DNA of 64,000 bases from contig CALJVT010000004.1 in the NCBI GenBank assembly GCA_937773555.1, positions 248,001-312,000 on the forward strand, read 5' to 3'. The notes under the pieces were generated by a model that did not search any database, was not told the DNA's origin, and worked only from the letters and a program-made list of their open reading frames with translations. Source of the stretch: an uncultured Pseudomonadales bacterium. GTDB lineage: Bacteria; Pseudomonadota; Gammaproteobacteria; Pseudomonadales; Balneatricaceae. A program made the position numbers and the translations under genes. Positions within the stretch are counted from its first letter, which is position 1; each line of letters opens with the position of its first letter. Positions 16,667-26,179 of the stretch are shown here, in pieces.

Positions 16667-17533
16667 ATGTTTAGTGGTTCATACGTCGCATTAGTTACCC
16701 CTTTTATCAATGGAAAATTAGATGAGGCCGCTCTGCGCCGCATTGTAAACTGGCAGTTAGACAAAGGCACTCATGGTTTAGTGCCTGTTGGAACGACAGG
16801 TGAATCACCCACTTTGTCAGAAACAGAACACAAAAGAGTGGTAGAAATTGTGGTTGAGGAAAATAATGGCCGCGTACCTATTATTGCAGGAGCTGGGTCT
16901 AACAACCCTGTAGAAGCTTTAGCTTATGCGCGCCACGCTAAAGAGTTAGGTGCAAATGCCGTATTATGTGTCGCTGGTTATTACAACCGCCCTAACCAAG
17001 ATGGTCTTTATGCTCACTTTGAGTACATCACCAACGGCGTAGATATTCCTATGGTGATTTATAATATTCCACCACGGGCCATTGTTGATATAGAGCCACA
17101 GACTATGGCAAAACTTGCAGCCCTACCCAATGTAGTGGGTGTAAAAGACGCTACTGGTGATATTTCGCGTATTAGCCTAGAGCGCATGGCACTAGGCAAT
17201 AATTTTTCTTACCTGTCTGGTGACGATTTAGCAGCTGTTGCATATAATTCAGTGGGTGGTAATGGGTGCATTTCTGTCACGGCCAACGTTGCACCCAGCC
17301 GCTGTTCAGCGATGCAAACAGCCTGTCTTCAGGGTGACTATCAGGAGGCAAAGCGCATCCACGATGAACTCATACCGTTGCATGCGGCCATATTTAACGA
17401 ACCTAGCCCAGCAGGCGTGAAGTATGCTGCGTCATTATTGGGGTTGTGTAGCGAAGAAACCCGCTTGCCAATAATGCCCCTCAGCGCGAAGAGTAAGGGC
17501 ACACTGGATAGCTTGCAGCATTTGATGGGTTAA
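16667..17533 (+). CDS. dapA: 4-hydroxy-tetrahydrodipicolinate synthase
   Basis: The 288-residue enzyme has the DapA active site: GTTGES with Thr43/Thr44, YYNRP with Tyr106, VIYNIPPR with Tyr132, and Schiff-base Lys160 in GVKDATG. It condenses pyruvate with aspartate semialdehyde in lysine and diaminopimelate synthesis. AGGAGAC precedes the ATG. By eye it matches alphaproteobacterial DapA better than the E. coli or Pseudomonas type: HGLVPVGTTGESPTLS, EHKRVVE, CISVTANVAPSRC and EPSPAGVKYA. The usual partner bamC is not adjacent but lies 12 kb away. A paralogue acting on another 2-oxo-acid substrate cannot be excluded. Confidence 0.85.
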   Translation: MFSGSYVALVTPFINGKLDEAALRRIVNWQLDKGTHGLVPVGTTGESPTLSETEHKRVVEIVVEENNGRVPIIAGAGSNNPVEALAYARHAKELGANAVLCVAGYYNRPNQDGLYAHFEYITNGVDIPMVIYNIPPRAIVDIEPQTMAKLAALPNVVGVKDATGDISRISLERMALGNNFSYLSGDDLAAVAYNSVGGNGCISVTANVAPSRCSAMQTACLQGDYQEAKRIHDELIPLHAAIFNEPSPAGVKYAASLLGLCSEETRLPIMPLSAKSKGTLDSLQHLMG

Positions 17534-17538
17534 TGTGT

Positions 17539-17578
17539 AATTTGCTGCGTTATTCTAATAATCGTAGTAACGCAAATT
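17539..17578. terminator. Imperfect hairpin between convergent dapA and purC
   Basis: AATTTG-CGTTA at 17539-17552 (with a 3-base bulge) pairs with TAACGCAAATT at 17568-17578. It occupies the short gap between two convergent genes and could end both transcripts, although there is no real T run. Confidence 0.35.
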
Positions 17579-17590
17579 AATGGCTGAAAC

Positions 17591-18694
17591 CTAGCGAATC
17601 AAACCGTACTCTTGGTCTAACACAGCAATAATTTCTTCTTTAGGTCGCTGGCTAACATCTAGCTTGCGGCCTGTAATTTTTTCTGCGATACCTATATAGG
17701 TGTCCGATATATCTTGCATCGCTTGCAAAGGCAGGGCATTGTTGGCTGCCAAAGCTGAACGTTCAAGCATGCGCTGTTTGTTAAGCAGTATGTCGGCATC
17801 ATCAAAATGGTTAAGCAAGAACTGTCTGAATCCTTCTTTAGATTTTTCCACAACTTCACCTGCCCTTAAAGCTGCACCATCCCAGATTCTAGATGAATCT
17901 GGTGTGCCCACTTCATCCATATAAATCAATTTTTCCTCACCGTTGGCGTCTGTTACATAGCCAAACTCAAATTTGGTATCGACAAACACTTGGTCTTGGG
18001 CTGCTAAGTCTTGGCTAATGACCGAGAACCCATCGCGCAATAAGGTTTCATAACGGTTAATATCGGCAGGAGTAGCAAAATTAAAGGCTCCATAATTAGC
18101 TTCCAGATTTGCTCGACTGACGTTAACATCATCAGCCGCTGGCACGTTAGGTATGCCCTTAAGAATACCTTTTGTAGAAGGAGTGATAAGCAGTTCTGGC
18201 AAACACTGGTTCTGTTGCAAGCCTTCTGGCAAAGTAATACCACAAAATTGTCTTTCGCCACCGGCATAAGCCCGCCACATAGACCCAGTAATATATTGGC
18301 GTGCTATAGCTTCTATCATTACTGGTTTAGCTTTTTGTACAATCCATACTAACGGGTGCGGAGTATCAACAATATGACTGTCTGCCAAGCCAGCGTCACG
18401 GAAGCGGGCAAACCAATGGTTAGCGACAGCATTGAGTGCGGCTCCTTTGCCTGGGACACCTTGCAATCCCCCTTCACCGTGCCATATACAGTCGAAGGCA
18501 GAAATTCGATCACTAATAACCATTACTGCCAAAGGTGAATCAGCAGCAACATTGTAACCTTTGGCAGAAATCAAACGCTTACTTTGCTTGTTGTTCAACC
18601 AATAAACACTGCGCACTTTACCACTGTGAACAGGTAAATCTGTAGTAATGGGCAAGTCATCATTGGTGGCAAGTACGTTATGAAAAGCAGACAT
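17591..18694 (-). CDS. purC: Phosphoribosylaminoimidazole-succinocarboxamide synthase, long form
   Basis: The 367-residue protein is a SAICAR synthetase: KVRSVYWL near the start, [33 protein letters not shown]-like [14 protein letters not shown], and DTKFEFGYV followed by [14 protein letters not shown]. It joins aspartate to CAIR in purine synthesis. Escherichia PurC has 237 residues; this is the longer kind known from Vibrio and Shewanella and from eukaryote-like enzymes, with an added C-terminal section (about 290-367). It is convergent with dapA. The strong motifs make the assignment secure. Confidence 0.93.
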   Translation of the reverse strand: MSAFHNVLATNDDLPITTDLPVHSGKVRSVYWLNNKQSKRLISAKGYNVAADSPLAVMVISDRISAFDCIWHGEGGLQGVPGKGAALNAVANHWFARFRDAGLADSHIVDTPHPLVWIVQKAKPVMIEAIARQYITGSMWRAYAGGERQFCGITLPEGLQQNQCLPELLITPSTKGILKGIPNVPAADDVNVSRANLEANYGAFNFATPADINRYETLLRDGFSVISQDLAAQDQVFVDTKFEFGYVTDANGEEKLIYMDEVGTPDSSRIWDGAALRAGEVVEKSKEGFRQFLLNHFDDADILLNKQRMLERSALAANNALPLQAMQDISDTYIGIAEKITGRKLDVSQRPKEEIIAVLDQEYGLIR

Positions 18695-18758
18695 ATAGAG
18701 TGTTTTCTCAGATAAAGCGAACCCGCATTTTACCTAAATTATTCACTAGGTGCAGCTA

Positions 18759-19685
18759 TTAGTCACCAAAGTCGGTTATATTTTGTATCATCTGCATGAC
18801 CTCTAGAATAGCTTCTCTATTTGCCACTTGGTGCAACCCAGCAAGGTACCACTGAGTTGTTAGTTCACCATCACCTATCGGACGAGTCACTAACCCATAT
18901 TTTGGCCCTTGCGACAAAGCAGTCCAAGCAGGAAGAATAGTGATACCTTGGCTGTCACTCACAATGTTTAATACTGCTTCAGTAACTCCAGCACTGATTA
19001 CATTGCTGGGCAGCACATGGTGACGCCGAAACACCAGATCATACTCTCGCCCTTGCTCTGGGTTTGTGTGATAAGCCACATAAGGAAAATCGGCAAACAT
19101 CTGCGGTAGTAATCGAGCGTGATACGCCAACGGATGATTACTGGCCATTAATGCCACCAGTGGGTCTTCACCCAAATGAATGCAATTAAAATCACTTGCT
19201 GGTGAAACCCCAGAAACTACGGCAATATCAATGGCTTGCTGGCGTAATGCTGACTCAGGATTCAACCCTACATCAGCCGCAATTTCTAGACCGATGTGTG
19301 GGCAATTAATAGTTAGCTGTTGATACAACTCAGGCAACCAGTGGTGGGGGGCATACGCCTCCAAACCCAAGCGCACAGTGGTTGTTACTCCGCCACTCAT
19401 TTGTGCTACATCTTGCTCCGCCCTCTCTAACTCCGATAGAACCCTGCGTGCAGCAAACTGTACTCTTAGGCCTGCCGGCGTAGCGACTAGCTTTTTATTT
19501 TGCCTAGTGTATAAAGCAGTATTTAACAACCGTTCAGCTTCGCGTATGCGATGGCTCAATGCCGACTGGCTTACCTGCAAGGCCACTGCAGCACCTGACA
19601 CACTGCCGGCTATCTCTAAAGCCCGAATCATTTGTAACTGCCTAACACTTAATTTAATCGCCATTACCCTATCCAATGTATGCAT
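18759..19685 (-). CDS. LysR-family transcriptional regulator, probable kyn gene regulator
   Basis: The 308-residue protein has the LysR N-terminal winged helix (LSVRQLQMIRALEIAGSVSGAAVALQVSQSALSHRIREAE; read as residues 12-51) and a substrate-binding domain resembling MetR (LGLEAYAPHHWLPELY, ISAGVTEAVLNIVSDSQGITILP). A second ATG eight codons in is an equally plausible start. It is divergent from kynA with 86 bases between, the classic LysR arrangement, so it probably controls kynA and kynU in response to tryptophan or kynurenine. That ligand is inference from position. Confidence 0.83.
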   Translation of the reverse strand: MHTLDRVMAIKLSVRQLQMIRALEIAGSVSGAAVALQVSQSALSHRIREAERLLNTALYTRQNKKLVATPAGLRVQFAARRVLSELERAEQDVAQMSGGVTTTVRLGLEAYAPHHWLPELYQQLTINCPHIGLEIAADVGLNPESALRQQAIDIAVVSGVSPASDFNCIHLGEDPLVALMASNHPLAYHARLLPQMFADFPYVAYHTNPEQGREYDLVFRRHHVLPSNVISAGVTEAVLNIVSDSQGITILPAWTALSQGPKYGLVTRPIGDGELTTQWYLAGLHQVANREAILEVMQMIQNITDFGD

Positions 19686-19690
19686 TTAAT

Positions 19691-19714
19691 TCATACTTAA
19701 TACTCAAATTATGA
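19691..19714. promoter_or_regulatory. Candidate LysR operator between the regulator and kynA
   Basis: TCATA at 19691-19695 is mirrored by TATGA at 19710-19714 with 14 bases between. It is centred in the divergent gap, where LysR proteins commonly bind dyad sites upstream of both promoters. The match is short and could be chance. Confidence 0.3.
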
Positions 19715-19771
19715 CATTTACTTCAAAAAATATACACCCTACACTATAAAAAACGCCCACACGGAACAACC

Positions 19772-20623
19772 ATGACCTACAAGTGCCCATACGCCTCTGG
19801 TGCCATCGACGTCAGCGATGAAAACATTCACTGGCAGCAAGACATTAGTTACGGCCAATACCTTGGTTTAGAAAGTCTTTTAGAGCAACAGAACCCTCTT
19901 AGTGACGCCCATGACGAAATGTTATTTATCGTTATCCACCAAGCTTCAGAGCTATGGATGAAGCTCTGTCTGCATGAAGCCCACGGCGCAGCCCAGTTGA
20001 TTGCTCAAGACACCTTACGGCCTGCTTTTAAGATGCTCACACGCGTTGCTCGCATACAACAGCAGATGGTTAATGCATGGGAAGTTTTAGTCACCATGAC
20101 CCCAGCAGATTACGCTAGCTTTAGAGACAGCCTGGGGCAAAGTTCAGGCTTCCAGTCGTTTCAGTACCGCGAGCTAGAGTTTTTATTGGGCAATAAAAAC
20201 GTCGCATTAATTGAAGCTCATAAAAATCACCCTAAAAACTACCAACATTTGAGTGCCATTCTCAATTCACCTAGTTTGTACGATGTTTGTCTTCAGCTAC
20301 TTAAAAAACGGGGTTTTGATATTCCAGTAGGCCAAATTGAAAGAGACTGGACACAACCGTACACGCCAAATAAGCAGGTTGAAGCTGCGTGGCAAAAGGT
20401 CTATGAAGACACGGAAACTTATTGGGATTTATACGAATTAGCCGAGAAGTTAGTAGACTTAGAATACCACTTTCAACAGTGGCGTTTTAACCATGTAAAA
20501 ACTGTAGAACGTATTATTGGCCACAAACACGGCACTGGTGGGACATCTGGAGTAGGCTATCTTAAAAAAGCCCTGTCTTTAGAATTTTTCCCAGAGCTTT
20601 GGTCTGTTCGTACAAGCCTTTAA
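19772..20623 (+). CDS. kynA: Tryptophan 2,3-dioxygenase
   Basis: The 283-residue heme enzyme carries the family landmarks DEMLFIVIHQASELWMKL (heme-pocket region, residues 49-66), SGFQSFQYRELEFLLGNKN, and the C-terminal HKHGTGGTSGVGYLKKAL that contacts substrate and heme. It opens the indole ring of tryptophan to N-formylkynurenine, the first step of the kynurenine route. Length equals the bacterial norm. kynU follows after 56 bases in the same direction, so the two form an operon. No kynurenine formamidase gene lies nearby. Confidence 0.95.
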   Translation: MTYKCPYASGAIDVSDENIHWQQDISYGQYLGLESLLEQQNPLSDAHDEMLFIVIHQASELWMKLCLHEAHGAAQLIAQDTLRPAFKMLTRVARIQQQMVNAWEVLVTMTPADYASFRDSLGQSSGFQSFQYRELEFLLGNKNVALIEAHKNHPKNYQHLSAILNSPSLYDVCLQLLKKRGFDIPVGQIERDWTQPYTPNKQVEAAWQKVYEDTETYWDLYELAEKLVDLEYHFQQWRFNHVKTVERIIGHKHGTGGTSGVGYLKKALSLEFFPELWSVRTSL

Positions 20624-20679
20624 ATCAAATACAATTACGTTGGTTAGTACCTATTAACGTGCCAACTGAAAACTGATAA

Positions 20680-21942
20680 ATGTCGACCACTAAAAAGAGC
20701 TACAGTATGACCTCATTAAACCGAGAAACCTTTGAAATATTAGATCTAAATGATTCACTAGCATTTATGAGGAGTGAGTTTAGCCTGCAGGATGGCCTTA
20801 TTTATCTAGATGGTAATTCCCTTGGTGTATTGCCTAAAGCAACTGCAAGCCATGTTAGTGAGGTGATACAGCAGCAATGGGGTGTGGATCTAATTCGCAG
20901 CTGGAACTGTCATCAATGGATGCAAAAGCCCACAGAACTGGGCGATAAAATTGGCCGTTTAGTAGGTGCGGAAATGGGACAAGTGTTAGTATGCGATACT
21001 ACTTCGGTGAATATTTTTAAGTTAGCCGCCGCCGCCGTTAAAATGCGCCCTGGTCGCAGTAAGCTTATTACTGAAACTGGCAATTTTGCTACAGACCTCT
21101 ATTTGTTGCAGGGTTTAGCTAAGTTATTGGGTGACCAGGTTCAGGTTGTTGCCCTACCCAGAGACCAAGTACTAAATGCCATTGATGACGACACTGCGTT
21201 AGTATTATTAACCCATGTACATTTTAAGACAGGTGCTATGTGGAATATGGCCAGTGTTACTGAGCTAGCGCAAAAAAGTGGCGCTTTAATGATGTGGGAC
21301 CTATCTCACTCAGTAGGTGCCATGCCTATCTGCTTAGATCATGCTAGTGCCGACCTCGCAGTAGGCTGCACCTACAAATACCTCAATGGCGGACCGGGTT
21401 CGCCAGCTTTTGTTTACGTGGCTAAACGCCATTTAGCAGAATTTCAACAGCCTCTGACTGGCTGGATAGGCCACGCCAAGCCGTTTGATTTTGAAGATGA
21501 CTATGAAGGTGCAGCAGGCATTCAACAAGCTATGTGTGGCACCCCAGCTGTTTTAGCCAATGCAGCACTTGAGGTGTCTTTAGACCTGATGTTGGAGGTT
21601 GATATGCAGGCAGTGCGAAGCAAGTCTATGCACATGGGCAAACTGTTTATTGAGTTAATCCAACAACGCTGCCCATGGTTTATAATAGGATCTCCAACAA
21701 ACGATGAACACCGTGGCAGCCAAGTGTCGTTAACTCACCTTCAAGGCTACGCTATTATTCAAGCCTTAATAGCACGTAATATTGTGGGTGACTTCAGAGC
21801 CCCAGATAATCTTCGCTTTGGCTTCACACCACTGTACTTGAGGTATGTAGACCTTTGGGACACAGTGGATGCCTTGGTGGATATCATGTCGAATGAGAGC
21901 TGGAACCAGCCCCAGTTTTTGCAACAACAAGCTGTTACCTAA
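20680..21942 (+). CDS. kynU: Kynureninase
   Basis: The 420-residue PLP enzyme has DGNSLGVLPKAT near residues 44-55, the aromatic-lined active site DTTSVNIFKL, DLSHSVGAMP, and the PLP-lysine motif TYKYLNGGPGSPAF. It cleaves kynurenine or hydroxykynurenine to anthranilate or hydroxyanthranilate and alanine. A second ATG at 20707 (MTSLNRET) may be the true start, since AAGAG stands before it and little precedes 20680. It follows kynA and is followed after 33 bases by the cysC remnant, so the transcript may continue into cysQ. Confidence 0.93.
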   Translation: MSTTKKSYSMTSLNRETFEILDLNDSLAFMRSEFSLQDGLIYLDGNSLGVLPKATASHVSEVIQQQWGVDLIRSWNCHQWMQKPTELGDKIGRLVGAEMGQVLVCDTTSVNIFKLAAAAVKMRPGRSKLITETGNFATDLYLLQGLAKLLGDQVQVVALPRDQVLNAIDDDTALVLLTHVHFKTGAMWNMASVTELAQKSGALMMWDLSHSVGAMPICLDHASADLAVGCTYKYLNGGPGSPAFVYVAKRHLAEFQQPLTGWIGHAKPFDFEDDYEGAAGIQQAMCGTPAVLANAALEVSLDLMLEVDMQAVRSKSMHMGKLFIELIQQRCPWFIIGSPTNDEHRGSQVSLTHLQGYAIIQALIARNIVGDFRAPDNLRFGFTPLYLRYVDLWDTVDALVDIMSNESWNQPQFLQQQAVT

Positions 21943-21975
21943 CCTTTTTATTCAATTAGATTGAATCGCTAAAAC

Positions 21976-22305
21976 ATGTCTTTAAATGTATTTATGATAA
22001 CTAAAAAAGAGTATATCAACATTGGCGGCAGAGCCGGACGCGAAGCTGAAACAGCACGTTTTGAGGATGGAGAGTTTGTAGAAATGTTTGTTAACACCCC
22101 ATTAGATGTCGCTGAGCAGCGTGACCCAAAAGGTTTATATAACAAGGCTAGGGGTGGTGGAATCCCAAACTTTACTGATATCAATAGCCCTTATGAGGCA
22201 CCCAAAAATCCTGATTTTGAAGTGGACACCAGCGTCTTAACTTCCGAACACATTGCAGAGCAACTTGTTGCAAACGTGATCTCAGAATTGGAGTTGCAAC
22301 AATGA
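21976..22305 (+). pseudogene. cysC: Truncated adenylylsulfate kinase (C-terminal part only)
   Basis: From about residue 30 the 109-residue product is strikingly like the end of APS kinase: FVEMFVNTPLDVAEQRD, then PKGLYNKARGGGIPNFT, then SPYEAPKNP. The N-terminal half with the Walker A loop GxSGxGKS is absent, and the first 30 residues (MSLNVFMITKKEYINIGG...) do not match the family. Without the P-loop it should not phosphorylate APS. It overlaps cysQ by ATGA, so translation coupling has been kept. It may be a broken gene held for coupling, or a protein with a new role. The missing half is not found in the 33 bases between it and kynU. Confidence 0.8.
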
Positions 22306-23090
22306 GTCATGCTGAAACAATAATGTCCAACCCAGAACTATTGGCAGGCTTAGTGAAACTTACTAAAGAAGCCGGTGATGTGATATTAAAAATCTACCAT
22401 AGCAACCACTTTGATGTGCAAAAAAAAGGCGACGAGTCGCCAGTGACGGCAGCAGACCTGGCTGCCCATCATTATCTTATAGCAGGCCTAGAACGGCTTA
22501 CACCCATGATCCCTGTAGTGTCTGAAGAAGACATTACATCATTAGATATTGGCAGAAATAATAGCTCTTACTGGCTTATAGACCCATTGGACGGTACCAA
22601 AGAGTTTATTAATAAGAACGGTGAATTTACTGTTAACTTAGCTCTAATTGAAGCCAATAAAACTATTTTTGGATTAGTGGGTGTGCCTATAACTAATACT
22701 GTTTATTGGGGTGGCCAATACCTAGGCGCCTTTAGACAAGAGCAAAACACGTCATACCCTATTACTCCCATTGAGTGTGTTAAAGCCAACAGTCCCATTA
22801 GGGTACTCGCTAGTAAAAGCCACCTTAATGAGGCCACAAAAATTCTCATTAGCGAATTAGGTCCAACCACACTTCTGCAAGCTGGAAGCTCACTTAAATT
22901 TATTCGCATTGCTGAAGGCTTAGCAGACTACTACCCTCGCCTAGCACCCACATGCGAATGGGATACTGCAGCTGCTCAGGCGGTGCTAGAAGGGGCTAAT
23001 GGGAGCGTAAAACAAACCTCTGGTGAGCCTATGGTGTATGGTAAGAGAGACATTTTAAACCCTCACTTTATAGCTATGGGCCTTAGTTAA
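22302..23090 (+). CDS. cysQ: 3'(2'),5'-bisphosphate nucleotidase
   Basis: The 262-residue protein is a Mg-dependent inositol-monophosphatase-fold enzyme with EED near residue 80, the metal site DPLDGTKEFI, and C-terminal CEWDTAAAQAVLEGANG. CysQ hydrolyses PAP, a by-product of sulfate assimilation, and prevents its build-up. Its ATG overlaps the stop of the cysC remnant. Family partners are normally a complete cysC and cysND, none of which is in the window. All metal-binding motifs are present, so it should be active. Confidence 0.92.
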   Translation: MSHAETIMSNPELLAGLVKLTKEAGDVILKIYHSNHFDVQKKGDESPVTAADLAAHHYLIAGLERLTPMIPVVSEEDITSLDIGRNNSSYWLIDPLDGTKEFINKNGEFTVNLALIEANKTIFGLVGVPITNTVYWGGQYLGAFRQEQNTSYPITPIECVKANSPIRVLASKSHLNEATKILISELGPTTLLQAGSSLKFIRIAEGLADYYPRLAPTCEWDTAAAQAVLEGANGSVKQTSGEPMVYGKRDILNPHFIAMGLS

Positions 23091-23225
23091 ACCAGCTTTT
23101 AATAATTTTTTTTACTTACCATTAGGCCCCTTGAATAATACCAACATTAAAATAGCTAGCCTAACATTCCCCAAAAGAGCTATATTGCCGCCAACCGTTT
23201 AAATTAAACAAATCAGAGCCATGTT

Positions 23226-24437
23226 ATGAAAATAGCCACCATGCAAAGCCACATTGTGGCCGTACCCCCACCTCACATTGGTGGCATGTATTGGATTTTT
23301 GTCACCCTACAAACAACTTGTGGCATTAAGGGTGTGGGGGAGGTTTATGCGTCTACTTTTCACCCAGAGGTGATGGTAAAAGTGCTAGATGACGTATTTG
23401 ATCGCTACCTCAAAGGTCACGACCCACATCATATTGAACGGTTTTACCGAGAATGCTATTCCAGTGGGTTTACTCAGCGGCCGGACCTCACCATGATGGG
23501 GGCGTTTAGTGGTCTAGAAATGGCTTGCTGGGACATCATTGGCAAAGCGGCTGATAAACCTGTTTATGAGCTAATAGGTGGCAAAGTTCATGATAAGTTG
23601 CGTTCTTATACTTACCTCTACCCGACTAATAGTAAAGGTGAGTATGATTACGAGTGCCCCGATTTAGCAGTTGAATGTGCGCTAAAAAATATGCAGCAAG
23701 GTTTTACTGCATTAAAGTTTGACCCTGCTGGGCCTTATAGTGCCTACTCTGGCCACCAGATTTCACTGGCTACTCTAGAACGAAGCGAAACTTTCTGCCG
23801 AAAAATTCGTGATGCTGTGGGTAATAATTGTGATCTGTTATTTGGCACCCATGGCCAAATGACTCCAGCATCTGCCATTCGCTTAGCCCAACGCATTGAG
23901 CCTTTTGACCCTTTATGGTTTGAAGAACCTGTACCCCCAGGGCAACCAGAAGCAATGGCAAGAGTGGCTGCCAAAACCAGTATTCCAATTGCTACGGGCG
24001 AGCGATTAACCACTAAATATGAGTTTCATGACGTTTTGAAGCATAAGGCTGCGTCTATTTTGCAAATGAACTTAGGCCGTGTAGGTGGAATTTTAGAGGC
24101 TAAAAAAATTGCAGCTTTAGCCGAAGTGTATTTCTGCCAAATTGCTCCTCATCTATATAATGGACCTGTGGGTGCAGCCGCTAGCATTCAATTAGCAACA
24201 GCTACTCCTAACTTCTTAATTCAAGAGAGCATTAATACTTGGGATGGTTTCCATGCGGAAGTGGTTGAGGATAAAATTGATTGGCAAGACGGTTACATTA
24301 TTCCCAATGCTAAACCAGGGTTAGGTATCTCGCTAAACATGGATGTAGTGAAGGCCCATTCCCCTTATACCGGAAAACGCTTGCACTTGATTATGGATAG
24401 CAAGGTGTATAATGAGCACTCTAATACGCCTGGCTAA
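23226..24437 (+). CDS. Enolase-superfamily sugar-acid dehydratase (mandelate racemase-like)
   Basis: The 403-residue protein has an N-terminal capping domain (1-130) and a barrel. Visible active-site elements are ALKFDPAGP (general-base region), DLLFGTHGQM and the metal ligands in WFEEPVPP and ATGERL, and a histidine base in APHLYNGPVG. The ERLT and PH-GP pattern is that of dehydratases of the galactonate or mannonate kind, not of muconate cycloisomerase. The substrate cannot be told. A GMC oxidoreductase gene follows after 64 bases, suggesting that a sugar or alcohol is oxidised and then dehydrated. The start is not preceded by a strong ribosome binding site. Confidence 0.8.
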   Translation: MKIATMQSHIVAVPPPHIGGMYWIFVTLQTTCGIKGVGEVYASTFHPEVMVKVLDDVFDRYLKGHDPHHIERFYRECYSSGFTQRPDLTMMGAFSGLEMACWDIIGKAADKPVYELIGGKVHDKLRSYTYLYPTNSKGEYDYECPDLAVECALKNMQQGFTALKFDPAGPYSAYSGHQISLATLERSETFCRKIRDAVGNNCDLLFGTHGQMTPASAIRLAQRIEPFDPLWFEEPVPPGQPEAMARVAAKTSIPIATGERLTTKYEFHDVLKHKAASILQMNLGRVGGILEAKKIAALAEVYFCQIAPHLYNGPVGAAASIQLATATPNFLIQESINTWDGFHAEVVEDKIDWQDGYIIPNAKPGLGISLNMDVVKAHSPYTGKRLHLIMDSKVYNEHSNTPG

Positions 24438-24501
24438 GACCTGAGCACAGCCTCTGAATGTTAAGGTATAAAGCGCAAGTGGTGGTGGGGAGTAGCCTGT
24501 T

Positions 24502-26115
24502 ATGGAAGTAGATTACATCATTGTAGGAGCAGGTTCTGCTGGGTGCGTGCTGGCCAACAAACTCACTCGGTGTGGACGTTATAATGTTCTGTTATTAGAA
24601 GCGGGAGGGCCATTATTTAACCCATGGATCTCGGTGCCTGCAGGGTTTGGCAGCACCTATTACCACCCTCGTTATAACTATATGTACCAAAGCCAACCCG
24701 AGCCTAACATGAAAGGGCGAACCCTATATGTACCTAGGGGGAAATGCCTAGGGGGTTCTGGCTCCATCAATGCGATGATTTATGTACGTGGTCAAGCTCA
24801 GGATTTTAACGACTGGGCTGCGGCGGGTAATCCCGGCTGGTCTTATGATCAGGTGCTGCCTTATTTTAATGAACTAGAACAACACCCTAAAGGCCCAAGC
24901 TTATACCATGGTGCCACTGGCCCTATTGGCATAACCCCTATGCACCAAGATGCACACCCAATATGTACGTCCTATATACAGGCCACTCAACAACTAGGCT
25001 TGCCACAAAGTGACGATTTTAACGGCGTGCAGTTTGAAGGTGCAGGAATTTATGACGCCAATATCCGCAATGGCCGCCGTGACTCAAGCTATACAGCTTA
25101 CTTAAAACCTGCTTTAAAGCGCAGCAACTTAGACTTGTGGACCCATGCCCACGTGCATAAATTGCGAATTAAAGACAAAAAAATAAAAGGCATAGATGTT
25201 ATTCACATGGGTGAATTACGACATGTTAGTGTTCGTAAAGAGATCATTCTATGTGCTGGAGCCGTTGCGAACCCTAAACTTTTACAGCTTTCTGGTGTGG
25301 GCGAAAAAGTATTACTAGAAAAGCATAATATTGACATAAAACACCTTCTTCCAGCCGTAGGCCAGAACCTACAAGACCACCTGTGTGCGAGCTTTTATTT
25401 CCACAGCAAAGTACCCACCTTAAATGATGATTTTGGCACTTGGCCAGGGAAGATAAAAGCGGGTCTAGAGTATGCGTTTAAGCGAAGTGGGCCTTTGTCT
25501 ATGGCGGTGAACCAAGCAGGAGGTTTCTTTCGTGGCAACGAGTCCGAAACCCATGCTAATTTACAGGTTTATTTCAATCCACTGTCTTATGAAATCCCCC
25601 AAACCCCTAATGCCAAGTTAGAACCGTTGCCCTATTCGGGTTACCTAATGGCAGTAAATCCCTGCCGACCTACTAGCCGCGGTCATATCAACATTGCTAG
25701 CATTGACCCTGAACAGGCACCCTTGGTGAGCTTTAATTACCTAAGTACTGAAAAAGATCGACAAGAAGTTATTCAGGCTTGCCAGTTAGTGCGCCGTATA
25801 AGCCAAGCTCAAGCGCTACAAAACGTCACTGTGAAAGAAGAAAAACCAGCACGAAAAGTGCGAACAGAAGCCGAGATGTTAGCGTATTTTCGAACTGAAG
25901 GAAGTTCCATTTATCATTTATGTGGCACCTGTGCCATGGGCGAAGACCCACTACTCACTGTGGTAAACTCAGAGTTAAAAGTACATGGTTTGGAAGGCCT
26001 GCGAATTGCTGATGCCTCTGTGTTTCCCAACATTACCTCTGGCAACACCAATGCTGCCACAATGATGGTGGCAGCTAAAGCGGCCGACCTAATACTCAAG
26101 CCAGACTTTAAGTAA
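24502..26115 (+). CDS. GMC-family FAD oxidoreductase (choline dehydrogenase-like)
   Basis: The 537-residue flavoenzyme has the FAD fold [15 protein letters not shown] near residue 8, GMC signature 1 [18 protein letters not shown] at about 87, signature 2 [15 protein letters not shown], and the C-terminal catalytic His region HLCGTCAMG plus [10 protein letters not shown]. It would oxidise a primary or secondary alcohol. No signal peptide or cytochrome partner is seen. GGGGAG is well placed before the ATG. It is probably co-transcribed with the dehydratase-like gene upstream; no transporter or regulator accompanies the pair. Confidence 0.85.
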   Translation: MEVDYIIVGAGSAGCVLANKLTRCGRYNVLLLEAGGPLFNPWISVPAGFGSTYYHPRYNYMYQSQPEPNMKGRTLYVPRGKCLGGSGSINAMIYVRGQAQDFNDWAAAGNPGWSYDQVLPYFNELEQHPKGPSLYHGATGPIGITPMHQDAHPICTSYIQATQQLGLPQSDDFNGVQFEGAGIYDANIRNGRRDSSYTAYLKPALKRSNLDLWTHAHVHKLRIKDKKIKGIDVIHMGELRHVSVRKEIILCAGAVANPKLLQLSGVGEKVLLEKHNIDIKHLLPAVGQNLQDHLCASFYFHSKVPTLNDDFGTWPGKIKAGLEYAFKRSGPLSMAVNQAGGFFRGNESETHANLQVYFNPLSYEIPQTPNAKLEPLPYSGYLMAVNPCRPTSRGHINIASIDPEQAPLVSFNYLSTEKDRQEVIQACQLVRRISQAQALQNVTVKEEKPARKVRTEAEMLAYFRTEGSSIYHLCGTCAMGEDPLLTVVNSELKVHGLEGLRIADASVFPNITSGNTNAATMMVAAKAADLILKPDFK

Positions 26116-26179
26116 AGATCATCACTGAGCATGCATAGACGCACTTATGCGTACCTTCCCGAACTAACTCATTGAGCAA

